NCBI RefSeq assembly: GCF_011493005.1
Contig: NZ_CP049156.1
Location: forward strand, 2,790,001-2,854,000
Length of the DNA stretch: 64,000 nucleotides
Direction of reading: 5' to 3'
Source: Caballeronia sp. SBC1
GTDB taxonomy: Bacteria; Pseudomonadota; Gammaproteobacteria; Burkholderiales; Burkholderiaceae
Position numbers and translations under genes: made by a program. A model generated the notes under the pieces. It was not told the origin of the DNA and made no database searches. It was given only the letters and a program-made list of their open reading frames with translations. Shown here one piece after another: positions 17,564-28,350 of the stretch; position 1 is the stretch's first letter, and each line of letters opens with the position of its first letter.

Positions 17564-18934
17564 TTACTGCCCCGCGATCGTCATCTTTTCGATCAGCACG
17601 GAGCCAATTTCCTTGTTGCCACGCACGACCGTATCGGCACCAATGGCCTCGATGTGCCGGAACATCTCCTGCAATGTGCTGGCGACCGTGATCTCTTCAA
17701 CCGGGTACTGGATCTTGCCGTTCTCCACCCAGAAACCGGATGCGCCGCGCGAATAGTCGCCCGTAACGTAGTTTACGCCCTGCCCCATCAGTTCCGTCAG
17801 CAGCAGGCCCGTGCCCAGCTTCTTGAGCATTTCCTCGAAGTCATCGCCGGGTTTGGTGAGCGAGCTGCGCAGCGACAGATTATGCGAACCGCCTGCATTG
17901 CCCGTCGTTTTCATGCCGAGCTTGCGGGCCGAATACGTCGACAGGAAATAGCCTTGCACCACGCCATCTTCCACGACGTTGCGGCGCTGCGTGCGCACGC
18001 CTTCCTCGTCGAAAGGCGCACTGCCCATGCCGCCCTTCACATGCGGGTCTTCCAGCACCTGGATATGCGGCGCAAACACGGGTTTGCCGAGGCTGTCGAC
18101 GAGGAACGTGGTCTTTCTATATAGCGCGCCGCCGCTCACTGCCTGCACGAAGGCACCCAGGATGCCGGCTGCCAGCGGCGCTTCGAACATTACGCGGCAT
18201 TTGCGGGTATCGAGCCCGCGTGCACCCATGCGGGCGAGCGCGCGATGCGCGGCGTAGCGGCCGATTGCTTCCGGTTCGGCGAGATCGGCGGCATTGCGTT
18301 TCGATGTGTACCAGTCGTCGCGCTGCATGTCGCGCCCGGACCCCGCAATAGGCGCACACGCCACGTAGTGACGCGAAAACGGATAACCGCCCATGAAGCC
18401 GCGCGATGTAGCCAGCACGAACTGCGAGTGCTGCGCCGACACGCTTGCGCCTTCGGAGTTCTGGATGCGTTTATCGACGGCGAAGGCGGCGTCTTCTGCT
18501 CGACGGGCAAGATCGGCGGCTTCTTCAGCGTCGATATCCCACGGGTGGTAGAGATCGAGATCTTGCGGCGCCTTTTCCAGCAATTCTTCTTCGGCGAGTC
18601 CTGCGGCGCTGTCTTCGGCTGTGAAACGCGCGATGTTGTAGGCGGCGGCGACCGTGTCTTTCAGCGCTGCGCGCGTGAAGTCCGAGGTGCTGGCATTCCC
18701 GCGTTTATTCCCGATAAACACCGTCACGCCGACCATTTTGTCGCGATTGTGCTCGATGGTTTCGACTTCGCCGCGGCGCACGCTGACGGAGAGGCCGTCG
18801 CCTTCGGAGATCTCGGTGGCGGAGTCGGTAGCGCCGAGCTCCTTTGCATGCCGCAGGATGTCGGACGCGATTTCCTTCAGCTCGTCCTGGGTGTGCGGGA
18901 AAAAGCGTTGCCTGACGTCCATGTCTGCTGCCAT
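17564..18934 (-). CDS. pmbA: Metalloprotease PmbA (TldE)
   Basis: Subunit of the TldD/TldE (PmbA) zinc protease, 456 residues, the family's usual size. In enterobacteria the complex trims leader peptides of ribosomal peptides such as microcin B17 and degrades the CcdA antitoxin. TldE lacks the catalytic metal motif, which lies in TldD; no tldD is in this window. Typical segments are the N-terminal [19 protein letters not shown] and the C-terminal [18 protein letters not shown]. The gene is divergent from darP with a 248-base gap. Confidence 0.95.
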   Translation of the reverse strand: MAADMDVRQRFFPHTQDELKEIASDILRHAKELGATDSATEISEGDGLSVSVRRGEVETIEHNRDKMVGVTVFIGNKRGNASTSDFTRAALKDTVAAAYNIARFTAEDSAAGLAEEELLEKAPQDLDLYHPWDIDAEEAADLARRAEDAAFAVDKRIQNSEGASVSAQHSQFVLATSRGFMGGYPFSRHYVACAPIAGSGRDMQRDDWYTSKRNAADLAEPEAIGRYAAHRALARMGARGLDTRKCRVMFEAPLAAGILGAFVQAVSGGALYRKTTFLVDSLGKPVFAPHIQVLEDPHVKGGMGSAPFDEEGVRTQRRNVVEDGVVQGYFLSTYSARKLGMKTTGNAGGSHNLSLRSSLTKPGDDFEEMLKKLGTGLLLTELMGQGVNYVTGDYSRGASGFWVENGKIQYPVEEITVASTLQEMFRHIEAIGADTVVRGNKEIGSVLIEKMTIAGQ

Positions 18935-19182
18935 TTTATGTCTGCCTGTGGGTGCTCGATGTGTCGAGCGTGTTCGCGTTGTTGGTCGTGGTGACGCGGC
19001 GGGTTAGCGTCCGCTGTGAGCTTGAACGCGGCAGTGTGACCGGTTTTCGACCATCGCACGATGATAGCAAGTCCGGCGCGGGTTTGGTTTCGATGGGGAT
19101 GCTCGTTCGCACCAGTGGACGCCGGCCGCTAATGCCAAAACACCCTCGAAACTACCGCCTCCTCCCAAGTTACAATACCGGG

Positions 19183-19833
19183 ATGAACCGTAAAACCCGC
19201 ACGCAACCGATAAACCCGGCCGAGGCCTCCGAACAGGACGGCAGCGAGCACGGCTACGACCGCCCCAGCAAATCCCAGCTCAAGCGCGACATGCTCGCGC
19301 TGCAAGTGCTGGGCGTAACGCTGATCGAGCTGCCGAAAGACGCGCTCAAACGCATGCCCATGCCGGAAAAGCTCGACGACGCCGTCCGCGCCGCCCGCCG
19401 CATTACCGACCACGAAGGCAAACGCCGTCAAGTGCAATACGTCGGGCGCGTCATGCGCTCACTGACCGACGAGGAAACGGCAGCGCTGCGCACTGCGCTG
19501 GATTCGTATCGCGGCGTGAACCGGGCGGAAACGGCCAAGCTGCACTGGATCGAACGCACCCGCGAAAAGCTCCTCGCCGACGACGCCGCCCTCACCGATT
19601 TCATTCGCCAACACCCCGGCGTCGACCCGCAAGAGGGCCGCACGCTGATCCGCAACGCCCGCAAGGAACGCGAACAGGCTAAACCGCCGCGCTACTTCCG
19701 CGAGCTGTTCCAATGGATCAAGACGGCAGCGGGCGTGGAGGACGAAGAAGACGAGAGCTTGATCGAAGGCGAAGCAGACGACGAAGGCGTCGAATTCCCG
19801 GAACGAGACGACGACGATGGCTACAAAGCGTAA
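19183..19833 (+). CDS. darP: Ribosome biogenesis factor DarP (YjgA, DUF615)
   Basis: Cytosolic protein of 216 residues that associates with late 50S ribosomal precursors and helps peptidyl-transferase centre maturation in E. coli. The DUF615 core begins at about residue 26 with [15 protein letters not shown]. The acidic C-terminal tail (DEEDESL and later EFPERDDDD) is a common feature in beta-proteobacteria. The ATG at 19183 was chosen by family length; the upstream open frame is spurious. It overlaps mog by 17 bases, indicating co-transcription. Confidence 0.93.
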   Translation: MNRKTRTQPINPAEASEQDGSEHGYDRPSKSQLKRDMLALQVLGVTLIELPKDALKRMPMPEKLDDAVRAARRITDHEGKRRQVQYVGRVMRSLTDEETAALRTALDSYRGVNRAETAKLHWIERTREKLLADDAALTDFIRQHPGVDPQEGRTLIRNARKEREQAKPPRYFRELFQWIKTAAGVEDEEDESLIEGEADDEGVEFPERDDDDGYKA

Positions 19834-20437
19834 TCATCCAGACGAATTGGTGATTGGCCTGGTGTCGATCAGTGATCGGGCTTCGCAGGGCGTCTACGAG
19901 GACAAGGGCATTCCATCGCTGCAAGAGTGGCTCGCGAGCGCGCTGAGTTCGCCCTGGCGCGCGGAAACCCGGCTGATCCAGGACGACGCGGCGACCATCT
20001 CGGCCACGCTGATCGAACTCGTCGATGAAACCGGCTGTGACCTGATTCTGACCACCGGCGGCACAGGCCCGTCGCGCCGCGACGTGACGCCGGAAGCCAC
20101 GCTCGCAGTAGCCACGAAGCCAATGCCCGGTTTCGGCGAACAAATGCGCCAGATCAGCCTGAATTTCGTCCCGACAGCCATTTTGTCGCGACAAGTGGCC
20201 GTGATTCGCGAAACGGCGGATCACGCAGCGCTGATCGTGAATTTGCCCGGACAGCCGAAATCGATTCGCGAAACGCTGGAAGGACTGCGCGACACCGACG
20301 GCAAACCCAAAGTACCCGGCATTTTTGCCGCCGTGCCCTATTGCATCGATCTGATCGGCGGTCCGTACATTGAAACGCGGCCCGAAGTAGTGGCCGCGTT
20401 CAGGCCGAAAAACGCGATCCGGCCGCCGAAATCCTGA
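19817..20437 (+). CDS. mog: Molybdopterin adenylyltransferase
   Basis: Adenylates molybdopterin before molybdate insertion in molybdenum cofactor synthesis. The 206 residues carry the MoaB/Mog signature [17 protein letters not shown] at about residues 77-93 and the opening LVSISDRAS. The start overlaps the darP end by 17 bases, so translation is likely coupled. No other moa/moe genes are present in the window. It ends convergently with orn, 12 bases apart, and no terminator was seen between them. Confidence 0.94.
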   Translation: MATKRNHPDELVIGLVSISDRASQGVYEDKGIPSLQEWLASALSSPWRAETRLIQDDAATISATLIELVDETGCDLILTTGGTGPSRRDVTPEATLAVATKPMPGFGEQMRQISLNFVPTAILSRQVAVIRETADHAALIVNLPGQPKSIRETLEGLRDTDGKPKVPGIFAAVPYCIDLIGGPYIETRPEVVAAFRPKNAIRPPKS

Positions 20438-20449
20438 CCGGCTACGCGC

Positions 20450-21106
20450 TTAACCCGGCGTGGTCGGGGTGGTCGGCGCGGCACTATCCGCGCTACTCGC
20501 ACTACCCGCTGCCGACGGAATCAGGAAATGCTCGCGGTAATACTTCAGTTCGTCGATGGATTCGTGAATATCGGCGAGCGCCGTGTGCATCGCGCGCTTC
20601 TGAAAACCCTTGTAAATGGCCGGCTGCCAGCGGCGGCACAATTCCTTGAGCGTGCTGACGTCAAGATTGCGATAGTGGAAAAACGTTTCCAGTTCCGGCA
20701 TCCACCGGGCCATGAAACGCCGGTCCTGACAGATGGAATTGCCGCACATGGGCGACTTGCCCGGCGGGACATACTGGCCAAGGAATTCGCGGATTTGCCG
20801 CGCGGCTTCGGCTTCATCAACCGTTGACGCCCGCACGCGCTCCGTCAACCCCGACCGGCCGTGCGTGTTGCGGTTCCACTCGTCCATCTTGTCCAGCGCC
20901 GTTTCGTCCTGGTGGATCGCCAGAACCGGTCCTTCCACGAGTTTGTCGAGCGTCGAATTCGTCACCACCACCGCAATCTCGATAATGCGGTCAGTATCGG
21001 GTTCGAGACCCGTCATCTCCATGTCGAGCCATACGAGGTTCATGTCGCTGCGAACGAGGTCGGAGGAGCTGGCGGAAGCAGCGGGATCGAGCGAGGAATC
21101 GGCCAT
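20450..21106 (-). CDS. orn: Oligoribonuclease
   Basis: DEDDh 3'-5' exonuclease that degrades RNA dinucleotides, including pGpG from cyclic di-GMP turnover. The catalytic LDMEMTGL is at about residues 29-36 and the later acidic and His residues are present. The protein has 218 residues when started at the ATG at 21106; an internal ATG at 21043 ([10 protein letters not shown]) would give 197, nearer the 181 of E. coli. Neither has a good ribosome site. It is divergent from the M48 protease. Its link to cyclic di-GMP clearance is relevant to the VpsR-like regulators only by family knowledge. Confidence 0.94.
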   Translation of the reverse strand: MADSSLDPAASASSSDLVRSDMNLVWLDMEMTGLEPDTDRIIEIAVVVTNSTLDKLVEGPVLAIHQDETALDKMDEWNRNTHGRSGLTERVRASTVDEAEAARQIREFLGQYVPPGKSPMCGNSICQDRRFMARWMPELETFFHYRNLDVSTLKELCRRWQPAIYKGFQKRAMHTALADIHESIDELKYYREHFLIPSAAGSASSADSAAPTTPTTPG

Positions 21107-21244
21107 ATGAGGGCAACCTGAGAGGGGTTAGACGCCTTGCCAGGCGCGGTTTCGGAATACAAACACAGACCGCGCGCGGCGACGGCCAAGAACCTATAAT
21201 TCTCGCATAATTCAATCGCGCTTATTTCAATCGGGTTTCCGCTG

Positions 21245-22513
21245 ATGTCCAATTTCAATCTCGCCTTCTCGGTCGTGTTCGTCGTGGCACTGGTCGGCAT
21301 GGTCGGCACCAAGCTGTGGCTGGCATCGCGCCAGATCCGGCACGTCGCCGCGCATCGCAAGGATGTGCCGCCGCAGTTCCTGCAGACCATTCCGCTCGCC
21401 GCCCACCAGCGCGCCGCCGATTACACGGTCGAGCGCACGCGCCTGACCATGATCGAGGTCGTGGTGAGCGCTGCGCTCCTGATCGCGTTGACGCTGCTGG
21501 GCGGCGTCCAGCAAATCGAGCTGGCAGTCTCCGACTGGCTCGGCCGTGGTTATGTGGGGCAAATGGCGCTGGTCGCCATCGTGGTGGCGATCACCGGTGT
21601 GGTGGACCTGCCGTTCGACTACATCCGGCACTTTGTGATCGAAGAGAAATTCGGCTTCAACCGGATGACGAAAAAGCTCTTTTTCCTGGATCTGGTGAAA
21701 GGCATCGTGCTCGGCGCGGCAATCGGCTTGCCGGTGTTGTTCGTGACGTTGTGGCTGATGAACCAGGCCGGCGCGTTGTGGTGGCTGTGGGCGTGGGTGC
21801 TGCTGGTCGCGTTCCAGATGCTCGTGTTAATCCTGTACCCCACGTTTATCGCGCCGCTGTTCAACAAGTTCGAGCCGCTGAAAGATGAAGCGTTGCGGGC
21901 GCGCATCGAGAACCTGATGTCGCGTACGGGGTTCGCTGCAAAGGGTTTGTTCGTGATGGACGGCAGCCGCCGTTCAGCGCACGGCAACGCGTATTTCACG
22001 GGTTTTGGAGCCGCGAAGCGAATCGTTTTCTTCGATACCCTGCTCGCCCGGCTCTCCGGTAACGAGATCGAAGCGGTGCTCGCACACGAGCTCGGCCACT
22101 TCAAGCGGCGCCACGTCATCAAGCGCCTGATTGTCACGTTCGTGCTCAGCCTCGTGATGCTTGCGCTACTCGGCTGGCTCGCGCAATGCGTGTGGTTCTA
22201 CGAAGGGCTGGGCGTGCGGCCATCGCTGCTGGGTAACAACAACGGCCTCGCGCTCGTGCTGTTCATGCTGGCATTGCCCGTCTTCATGTTCTTCGTGACG
22301 CCGTTGGGCAGCTTGAGCTCGCGCAAGCATGAATTCGAAGCCGACGCTTTCGCCGCAAGCCAGACCGACCCGCGCGACCTCGTCAACGCGCTGGTCAAGC
22401 TGTACGAGGACAACGCGTCCACGCTCACGCCAGACCCGCTCTACTCCGCGTTTTACGCATCGCATCCGCCTGCATCGCAGCGCATTGAGCGCTTGATGCG
22501 GTACGCCGCATGA
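21245..22513 (+). CDS. M48 family metalloprotease (Ste24/CAAX protease 1-like)
   Basis: Inner-membrane zinc protease of 422 residues with several transmembrane segments. The zinc motif HELGH is at residues 281-285 and a downstream Glu in HEFEADAFA is the third ligand. The long membrane N-terminus follows the Ste24 plan. In bacteria such proteins are thought to act in membrane protein quality control; the substrate is unknown here. It overlaps rsgA by four bases (ATGA at 22510-22513), so the two are translationally coupled. Confidence 0.93.
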   Translation: MSNFNLAFSVVFVVALVGMVGTKLWLASRQIRHVAAHRKDVPPQFLQTIPLAAHQRAADYTVERTRLTMIEVVVSAALLIALTLLGGVQQIELAVSDWLGRGYVGQMALVAIVVAITGVVDLPFDYIRHFVIEEKFGFNRMTKKLFFLDLVKGIVLGAAIGLPVLFVTLWLMNQAGALWWLWAWVLLVAFQMLVLILYPTFIAPLFNKFEPLKDEALRARIENLMSRTGFAAKGLFVMDGSRRSAHGNAYFTGFGAAKRIVFFDTLLARLSGNEIEAVLAHELGHFKRRHVIKRLIVTFVLSLVMLALLGWLAQCVWFYEGLGVRPSLLGNNNGLALVLFMLALPVFMFFVTPLGSLSSRKHEFEADAFAASQTDPRDLVNALVKLYEDNASTLTPDPLYSAFYASHPPASQRIERLMRYAA

Positions 22514-23436
22514 GGCCGCGTACCGCGAAGAAAGCGACAAACGCGCGCATTGAAGGAAAGGTCATCGCCGCGCACGGCCGGCATTATCTGGTCGCCCCCG
22601 CCGATGGCAGCGCAATGCTCCAATGCTTCCCGCGTGGCAAGCGCAGCGAGATAGCAGTCGGCGACCGGGTGAGTTACGAGCAGTCATCGGCGGACCAAGG
22701 GGTGATAGTCGAGATTGGCGAGCGGCGCAACCTGCTTTATCGATCCGACCAGTTCAAGTCGAAGCTCTTCGCCGCCAACCTCGACCAATTGATGATCGTG
22801 CTCGGCACGGAGCCGCATTTCAGCGAGGACTTGCTCGGGCGCGCGCTGATTGCCGCCGAGGCACACGGGCTCGAACCATTGATCGTGCTGAACAAGATCG
22901 ATATGGAAGGGCCGCTCGCGGTCGCTCGCAAGCGGCTGGCGTTGTACCGGGAGCTTGGGTACACGGTGGTGGAGTTATCGGCGAAAGCGGCGCCTGAGCA
23001 CGTCCATGAAGAACTCGATGCGCGTCTGGCAAACCGTGCCACCTTGCTGCTTGGGCAATCGGGCATGGGTAAATCGACGCTGGTGAACATCCTCGTGCCA
23101 AACGCCGAGGTCGCGACGCGGGAGATATCGAAGGCATTGAACAGCGGTCGGCACACGACCACGTTCACGCGGCTGTATCCGTTGCCGGGAGGAGGATCGC
23201 TGATCGATTCTCCGGGGTTCCAGGAGTTTGGACTGCATCACTTGTCCGAGGGACAACTCGAGCGTTCGTTCGCGGACTTCCGGCCGTTCCTTGGCAAGTG
23301 CCGCTTCTACAACTGCCGGCATCTGCATGAACCGGGCTGCGCGATTCTCGAAGCCATGGCGGAAGGCAAGATCAGGCCGGCGCGACATCAGTTGTATGCG
23401 CAACTGGTGCATGAAGCCAGCCAGATTGTTCGATGA
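22510..23436 (+). CDS. rsgA: Small ribosomal subunit biogenesis GTPase RsgA
   Basis: Circularly permuted GTPase of 308 residues that checks late 30S assembly. It shows an N-terminal OB fold (residues 10-75), then G4 NKID near residue 133, G1 GQSGMGKST near 181, G3 DSPGF near 237, and a C-terminal zinc knuckle with [14 protein letters not shown]. Coupled to the upstream M48 protease gene by an ATGA overlap, and followed after 53 bases by the DUF2007 gene, so the three probably form one operon. Confidence 0.96.
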   Translation: MRPRTAKKATNARIEGKVIAAHGRHYLVAPADGSAMLQCFPRGKRSEIAVGDRVSYEQSSADQGVIVEIGERRNLLYRSDQFKSKLFAANLDQLMIVLGTEPHFSEDLLGRALIAAEAHGLEPLIVLNKIDMEGPLAVARKRLALYRELGYTVVELSAKAAPEHVHEELDARLANRATLLLGQSGMGKSTLVNILVPNAEVATREISKALNSGRHTTTFTRLYPLPGGGSLIDSPGFQEFGLHHLSEGQLERSFADFRPFLGKCRFYNCRHLHEPGCAILEAMAEGKIRPARHQLYAQLVHEASQIVR

Positions 23437-23489
23437 TTTTATTGACCTGATCAGCATGTGCAACATCATCTAAAGCAGATTGCGACGGG

Positions 23490-23813
23490 ATGAAGAAACT
23501 GACGCGGGCTCCGAATCTGATTACAGCGCATCACTGGGTGAATGTGCTGGTGACAGCGGGGATAGGGTGCGAGTTGCACAACCGTTATTTGAGCGGCGCG
23601 ATGGGCGAGATTCCGGCGGAACAATGCGCGCCCGAGATATGGATACTGGATGACCGCGACGAAGTATTGGCGGCGGGGATCCTGGACCGCGCAAGAAACC
23701 CGACCACCAACGCCCGGGGATGGCGCTGCCAGCAATGCGGTGAACCACTGGAAGCGCAATTCACCGTGTGCTGGCAATGTGGGACCGAGAGAGACCCGCT
23801 GAACGACGAGTAA
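23490..23813 (+). CDS. DUF2007 domain protein with zinc ribbon
   Basis: Small protein of 107 residues. Residues 1-70 fit the DUF2007 family, whose members resemble ferredoxin-like PII-type signalling folds. Residues 78-98 hold two CxxC pairs (CQQCG and CWQCG), a zinc ribbon that could contact nucleic acid or protein. Function is unknown. It follows rsgA in the same direction with a short gap, suggesting co-transcription. Confidence 0.8.
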   Translation: MKKLTRAPNLITAHHWVNVLVTAGIGCELHNRYLSGAMGEIPAEQCAPEIWILDDRDEVLAAGILDRARNPTTNARGWRCQQCGEPLEAQFTVCWQCGTERDPLNDE

Positions 23814-23849
23814 GGCTTCAGGACACGCTGAAGTCAGGCAGCCGTTCCG

Positions 23850-24788
23850 TCAGGCCAGCCACACCGCGATGCTGAGCATGAGCAACAACAGCATCCAGAG
23901 AATCACAGCACGCCAGACGAGGCCAACGGCAGACTGCAAAGTCCGCGGCGTGCAGTCGTCGCCAACGGGCAGCGGGCTGGCATCGCCAACCGCCAACGCC
24001 TCTACGCTTAGCGGCTCCGCTAACGGACCCGCCAGACGCGCTCCAAGCGCCCCGCTTCCGGCTGCGAGCAGAACCCCTTCGTTGGCATCGGGCCATTGCC
24101 GGGCATGATTGCGCCAGGCATAAATAGCGTCCTCGAAATTCCCGACAATGGCGAAGCCCAGCGAGGTCAGCCGCGCCGGCACCCAGTCGATGAAAAAGAA
24201 CGCCCGCTGCGCGAACGTGGAAAACGCCGGCGTGCGTTCGTCAGTCGGCTGGACCCATGACCTCGCCAGATACTCCGCGATGCGATAAAACACCGCGCCC
24301 GCTGGTCCGATCGGAATCAAGAACCAGAAGAACACACCAAACACGTGCCGATGCGACGCCACGACCGCATGAACCAACGTATGCCGGACAATCTCGCTGA
24401 CGGGCATATCAAGCGTGTCAATGCCAGTCCACTCGTTGAGAACCTCACGAGCGCGGGGTACATCGTCGTTGTTCAGGGCGAGATGGATGTCGGTGAAATA
24501 GTGGCTGAACTGGCGGAAGCCCAACGTGAAATACACGATCACGACATTCCACAGGAACGCCAGCGCGAAGTTGATGCGATAGAGCACGTAGTAGACAAGC
24601 CCGACGGCTAATGTCCATGGCACCACGACCACTAGCCAGGCGAGCACGCCGTGCCGCTGCTTGCCAGCATCGAAACCATGAGCCGCGGATTCCGCATGGT
24701 ACTGAAGCAACGCCGAAATGGGGTTCTGCGGCGAGAGCGCGCGCAACTGCTCAATGATGAGAGCCAGCAATACAGAGAAAAAAGTCAT
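23850..24788 (-). CDS. CobD/CbiB family membrane protein
   Basis: Membrane protein of 312 residues in the CobD/CbiB family, whose founding members attach aminopropanol to cobyric acid in cobalamin synthesis. N-terminal helices include the LLALIIEQ segment, and later hydrophobic segments fall around residues 50-95, 155-175 and at the C-terminus. No other cobalamin gene is present in the window; its neighbours are rsgA and a CoA pyrophosphatase. A role outside B12 synthesis is therefore possible, akin to AmpE-like members of the same clan. Confidence 0.8.
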   Translation of the reverse strand: MTFFSVLLALIIEQLRALSPQNPISALLQYHAESAAHGFDAGKQRHGVLAWLVVVVPWTLAVGLVYYVLYRINFALAFLWNVVIVYFTLGFRQFSHYFTDIHLALNNDDVPRAREVLNEWTGIDTLDMPVSEIVRHTLVHAVVASHRHVFGVFFWFLIPIGPAGAVFYRIAEYLARSWVQPTDERTPAFSTFAQRAFFFIDWVPARLTSLGFAIVGNFEDAIYAWRNHARQWPDANEGVLLAAGSGALGARLAGPLAEPLSVEALAVGDASPLPVGDDCTPRTLQSAVGLVWRAVILWMLLLLMLSIAVWLA

Positions 24789-24902
24789 GCGATGCGCCGA
24801 GACCTTCGAGTTTTACGAATTTCTTGTAAAGATAGCACAGCACTGTCCGCGCCAGAGGGACACATCGGCCCCATGGCTAGCCGAGTTTCGACACGTCGGC
24901 CG

Positions 24903-25604
24903 TCAAGCTGCGAGGAAACGATAGAAATTGCGTAACATACCCGCCGTTGCACCCCAAATGAAATACGGAGCCACATTCTCGGCGGGTGAAAAAGGCATCG
25001 CAAAAAAACGACGCTCGCCTCCTTCCCAACGAAACACGCGGACCTGGTGATTGGCCGGGTTCATGAGGAATGCGAGCGGGACTTCGAAGATATCGGCGAC
25101 TTCGAGGGTATCGGCGTGGAGTTCGAACGGGGGATGCACTAACGCCACGACCGGCGTGACGCGAAAACCCGTGCCCGTCAGATAGTCCGGCAACTCACCC
25201 AGCACTTCCACATGCTTCGCATCCAGGCCCACTTCCTCTTGTGCTTCGCGAAGCGCGGTCGCAGCGGCGTCGATATCTTCCGGTTCGCGACGTCCGCCCG
25301 GAAAGCTGATCTGCCCCGCGTGATTCGAAAGATGATCGGCACGTTGCGTGAGCAACAGGCTCAGGCCGGTCTCCCGCAAGATCAGCGCGATCAGCACCGA
25401 TGCCACCCGTGGATCGCCGCCCAGCGCCTTGATCCTGTCGTCGCGCGCATCCGGCGCCCAGTCGAGCGTCTGCTTGAAGCGTGCGCGCAGCCCCGCCGGC
25501 GTCAACACTTCGCCGCGCACAGGCGGCAGATCTGCGCCGGTCGATTCGATCGGCAAGATCTCAGGATCGAGGATTCGGGGAGTCGACAGCTTGGTCGGAG
25601 ACAC
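24903..25604 (-). CDS. CoA pyrophosphatase (NUDIX hydrolase)
   Basis: Hydrolyses CoA and its derivatives to phosphopantetheine and 3',5'-ADP. The NUDIX box runs over about residues 104-127 with the REAQEEVG core preceded by GQISFPGG, the CoA-specific form. Start choice is uncertain: GTG at 25604 gives 233 residues and an N-terminus like related proteins (LDPEILPIES), while the frame continues to a GTG at 25700 through a low-complexity QNQNQNQ stretch. Neither start has a good ribosome site. It lies just downstream of the rplS terminator. Confidence 0.85.
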   Translation of the reverse strand: MSPTKLSTPRILDPEILPIESTGADLPPVRGEVLTPAGLRARFKQTLDWAPDARDDRIKALGGDPRVASVLIALILRETGLSLLLTQRADHLSNHAGQISFPGGRREPEDIDAAATALREAQEEVGLDAKHVEVLGELPDYLTGTGFRVTPVVALVHPPFELHADTLEVADIFEVPLAFLMNPANHQVRVFRWEGGERRFFAMPFSPAENVAPYFIWGATAGMLRNFYRFLAA

Positions 25605-25718
25605 GAGGGGCTTTAAGTTCTTGGAGGTCTGGTTCTGATTCTGATTCTGAAAAATCGTTGCGGGCGGGACGCAAAAAAACTCGCGTGAAGCGCAAGACAC
25701 AATTTGACCACACCAATG

Positions 25719-25744
25719 AAAAAAGCACCCGTGAAGGTGCTTTT
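25719..25744 (-). terminator. Terminator of the rpsP-rplS operon
   Basis: On the minus strand AGCACC-TTCAC-GGGTGCT is followed by six T. It lies 26 bases beyond the rplS stop codon, the end of the four-gene operon. Confidence 0.9.
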
Positions 25745-25769
25745 CCCAGTGCAGCTTCGGTGCAGTTTA

Positions 25770-26156
25770 TTACGCCTTGGCAGCAGCACGGTCTTTCGAC
25801 ACGAGCTTTTCTTTGATCCGAGCCGACTTGCCCGAACGCTCGCGCAGGTAGTACAGCTTCGCACGACGCACGTCACCACGACGCTTCACGACAATGCTCG
25901 CCAGCAGCGGCGAGTAGGTCTGGAACGTACGCTCGACGCCTTCGCCCGACGAAATCTTGCGGACGATGAAATTCGAGTTCAAACCACGGTTGCGCTTCGA
26001 GATCACAACGCCTTCGTAAGCCTGAACACGCTTGCGCGTACCTTCGACTACGTTGACGCTAACGATCACCGTATCGCCGGGGGCGAATTCGGGAATCGAC
26101 TTCTCGCCGAGTGCGCGCGCGATTTCTTCTTTCTCAAGCTGTTCAATCAGATTCAT
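25770..26156 (-). CDS. rplS: 50S ribosomal protein L19
   Basis: Large-subunit ribosomal protein at the 30S-50S interface, 128 residues. It shows the family patterns [26 protein letters not shown] and the C-terminal [11 protein letters not shown]. It is the last gene of rpsP-rimM-trmD-rplS, a conserved ribosome and tRNA-modification operon, and ends at the terminator at 25719-25744. The 141-base gap to trmD is non-coding. Confidence 0.98.
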   Translation of the reverse strand: MNLIEQLEKEEIARALGEKSIPEFAPGDTVIVSVNVVEGTRKRVQAYEGVVISKRNRGLNSNFIVRKISSGEGVERTFQTYSPLLASIVVKRRGDVRRAKLYYLRERSGKSARIKEKLVSKDRAAAKA

Positions 26157-26297
26157 TACTGACTCCTGGAGCCATCTTGCCGGAGTTGTTTGCCATATTA
26201 GTGGCCCCGGTAGAGGATGGATTCACATCTGGCGCCCGCTTGAATTCACAAGCCTGGCACCGCCCTTTCGTCTCGCCTTGTATTTGCCTTCCAAAGC

Positions 26298-27068
26298 CTA
26301 CTGCGCTTTCGATCGTTCCTTGGCGAGACTTGCGAGCCATGCCTCATCGACACGGCTCAACATTTTAGCCCTGCGCGCCTTTTCTATCAGATCAGGCCGC
26401 TTTTCCTGCGTATTCTTGAGCGCCTCACGCCGGCGCCACGCCTCGATTTCCTTGTGATGGCCGCCAAGCAGCACATCCGGAACCCGCACACCGCCGTATT
26501 CTTCCGGGCGCGTGTAGTGCGGGCAATCGAGCAGCACGTCGACGAAACTGTCCTGCACAGCCGACTGCGAGTCGTTCAGCACACCGGGCAACTGGCGCAC
26601 CACGGCGTCCATGAGCGCCATGGCCGGCAATTCGCCGCCCGACAACACGAAGTCGCCGAGACTCACTTCTTCGTCCACCACACGATCGATCAAGCGCTGG
26701 TCGATGGCTTCGTAACGGCCGCACAGCAACACGAGCCCCGGTTCCTGAGCGAATTGCATGACCCGCCCATGATCCAGCGTTTTCCCTTGCGGCGACATCA
26801 TCACCACACGCGACCCGCTGATGCCCTGCTCCGCCTGCGCCGCTTTCGCGGCTGAAATCGCATCTTCCAGCGGCCGCGCCAGCATGACCATGCCGGGGCC
26901 ACCGCCGTACGGGCGATCATCAATAGTTCGATAATTGTCCGTGGTGAAATCGCGAGGATTCCACGTGCGCAGACCAAACCGTTCCTGCTTGACTGCCCGG
27001 CTGGTAATACCCCAATCGCTCAGCGCGCGAAACATCTCGGGAAAGAGCGTCACGACGTCAAACTGCAT
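26298..27068 (-). CDS. trmD: tRNA (guanine-N1-)-methyltransferase
   Basis: SAM-dependent SPOUT methyltransferase that makes m1G37 next to the anticodon and prevents +1 frameshifting. The 256 residues include the GGGPGMV segment near 55-61, the knot motif [12 protein letters not shown] near 110-121 and the downstream [11 protein letters not shown] loop. The ATG at 27068 has AGGAGAG upstream. It follows rimM by 27 bases in one operon. Confidence 0.98.
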   Translation of the reverse strand: MQFDVVTLFPEMFRALSDWGITSRAVKQERFGLRTWNPRDFTTDNYRTIDDRPYGGGPGMVMLARPLEDAISAAKAAQAEQGISGSRVVMMSPQGKTLDHGRVMQFAQEPGLVLLCGRYEAIDQRLIDRVVDEEVSLGDFVLSGGELPAMALMDAVVRQLPGVLNDSQSAVQDSFVDVLLDCPHYTRPEEYGGVRVPDVLLGGHHKEIEAWRRREALKNTQEKRPDLIEKARRAKMLSRVDEAWLASLAKERSKAQ

Positions 27069-27095
27069 CGCTCTCTCCTTGCAGTAATCGATGGA

Positions 27096-27803
27096 TCAAT
27101 AGTCAACGTCCCAGTCGACGACAATCCTGCGCGCCGCCTGATCCACTGTTTTGACGAATACGCCAACGAACGGAATCAACCGTTCGCCAGTCGCGGGCGA
27201 ACCGTCCTTGCCCGTAGTCGGAAATTCCACGCGCATGATGGAATGCGCGCCGTTGTCGATCATGCCCGCGACCTGGCCTAAAGCCACGTCCGCGTCATTC
27301 ACGACGTCGAGGCCGATCAGATCGACCCAGTAGAATTCGTCATCGCCAGTCAGCTTCGGAAAGTCGCTGCGCAACACATGAATACTGTGACCACGCAACG
27401 CATACGCCGTGTCGCGGTCGTCGCAGCCTGCAAAGTGCGCGACGACTGTGTCGCTATGCACTTTGGACTGTAAACACCGAACCGCCTTGCGTTCATTTCC
27501 CTTGACCAGCCACCAGCGCTTTGCCGCAAGCATTGCGTCGCCGCCATGACCCGCGTGCGCGTGCGGCGCAATCTTGACCCAGCCCTTCAGTCCGTAAGCG
27601 TCGACGATCGCACCCACTTCAATGGCGTCATCGGGCAAACTTTCTACGGGCTCGATCGAGCCTGCGCTATCTGAAGCGTCGACAGCCACGCGACGCGCTG
27701 CCGGCTTGCGGACAAACGCGCCAAACGTGGCTTCGTTTGGCTCAGGTTTTTCGCCACGCGTGGCTGTCAAACCTGAGTCTGAAGCAGAATCACGCGTTGA
27801 CAT
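27096..27803 (-). CDS. rimM: Ribosome maturation factor RimM
   Basis: Binds S19 and assists 16S rRNA processing and 30S head assembly. The protein has 235 residues, longer than the usual ~180, because of a polar N-terminal extension of about 60 residues before the conserved [17 protein letters not shown]. The C-terminal PRC-barrel contains [10 protein letters not shown] and ends in IVVDWDVDY. If translation starts inside the extension the protein would be of ordinary size; no ribosome site settles this. Confidence 0.95.
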   Translation of the reverse strand: MSTRDSASDSGLTATRGEKPEPNEATFGAFVRKPAARRVAVDASDSAGSIEPVESLPDDAIEVGAIVDAYGLKGWVKIAPHAHAGHGGDAMLAAKRWWLVKGNERKAVRCLQSKVHSDTVVAHFAGCDDRDTAYALRGHSIHVLRSDFPKLTGDDEFYWVDLIGLDVVNDADVALGQVAGMIDNGAHSIMRVEFPTTGKDGSPATGERLIPFVGVFVKTVDQAARRIVVDWDVDY

Positions 27804-27882
27804 GAGCCAATCTCCCGCGAACCTCGGCAGCTGGAATCGATCGGATCACAAGTACCCGAACGATCGACTGCAGCAAGCGCAC

Positions 27883-28137
27883 TTAAGCAGCCGGCTGAGC
27901 TTGTTGCGATTGCTTGACCAGACGTGCAACTGTCGGCGACAACTGCGCGCCGTTGTCTTGCCAGTACGTCAGGCGATCTTGGGCGATACGCAGCGATTCG
28001 CCTTTGGTCGCGACCGGGTTGTAGAAACCCACGCGTTCAATGAAGCGGCCATCACGGCGGCTACGCGAATCAGTTGCAACGATGTTGTAAAACGGGCGCT
28101 TCTTGGAGCCGCCACGAGCCAAGCGGATGATAACCAT
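27883..28137 (-). CDS. rpsP: 30S ribosomal protein S16
   Basis: Small-subunit protein of 84 residues needed for 30S assembly. It starts [20 protein letters not shown], the family hallmark, and includes GFYNPVA. It is the first gene of the rpsP-rimM-trmD-rplS operon and has a clear sigma-70 promoter upstream at 28183-28211. AAGGA precedes the ATG. Confidence 0.98.
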   Translation of the reverse strand: MVIIRLARGGSKKRPFYNIVATDSRSRRDGRFIERVGFYNPVATKGESLRIAQDRLTYWQDNGAQLSPTVARLVKQSQQAQPAA

Positions 28138-28182
28138 GCTGAAATCCTTGAAAACCGGGGTTCGGAACTACCAAAACACGCG

Positions 28183-28211
28183 ATTATAGCGGCAAAACGA
28201 TGCCTTAACAA
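28183..28211 (-). promoter_or_regulatory. Sigma-70 promoter of the rpsP operon
   Basis: Reading the minus strand, TTGTTA (28206-28211) and TATAAT (28183-28188) are separated by exactly 17 bases, an almost ideal sigma-70 promoter about 45 bases before the rpsP start codon. Confidence 0.85.
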
Positions 28212-28350
28212 ACACTTGCGTCGATTAATCAAGATGGAACGTGGTCCGCAGCGCGCCATTCGACCGACCATCGCCCGCGCTGACGCAGCGCAAGGCGGGT
28301 TTTTCAAGACTTCGCGGGGCAGCGCGCAGTGTCATTTTGGGGAGACAGAT

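Noticed and set aside
18952..19182. N-terminal extension of darP
   Set aside because: The extension is not like the family. The ATG at 19183 gives the expected length.
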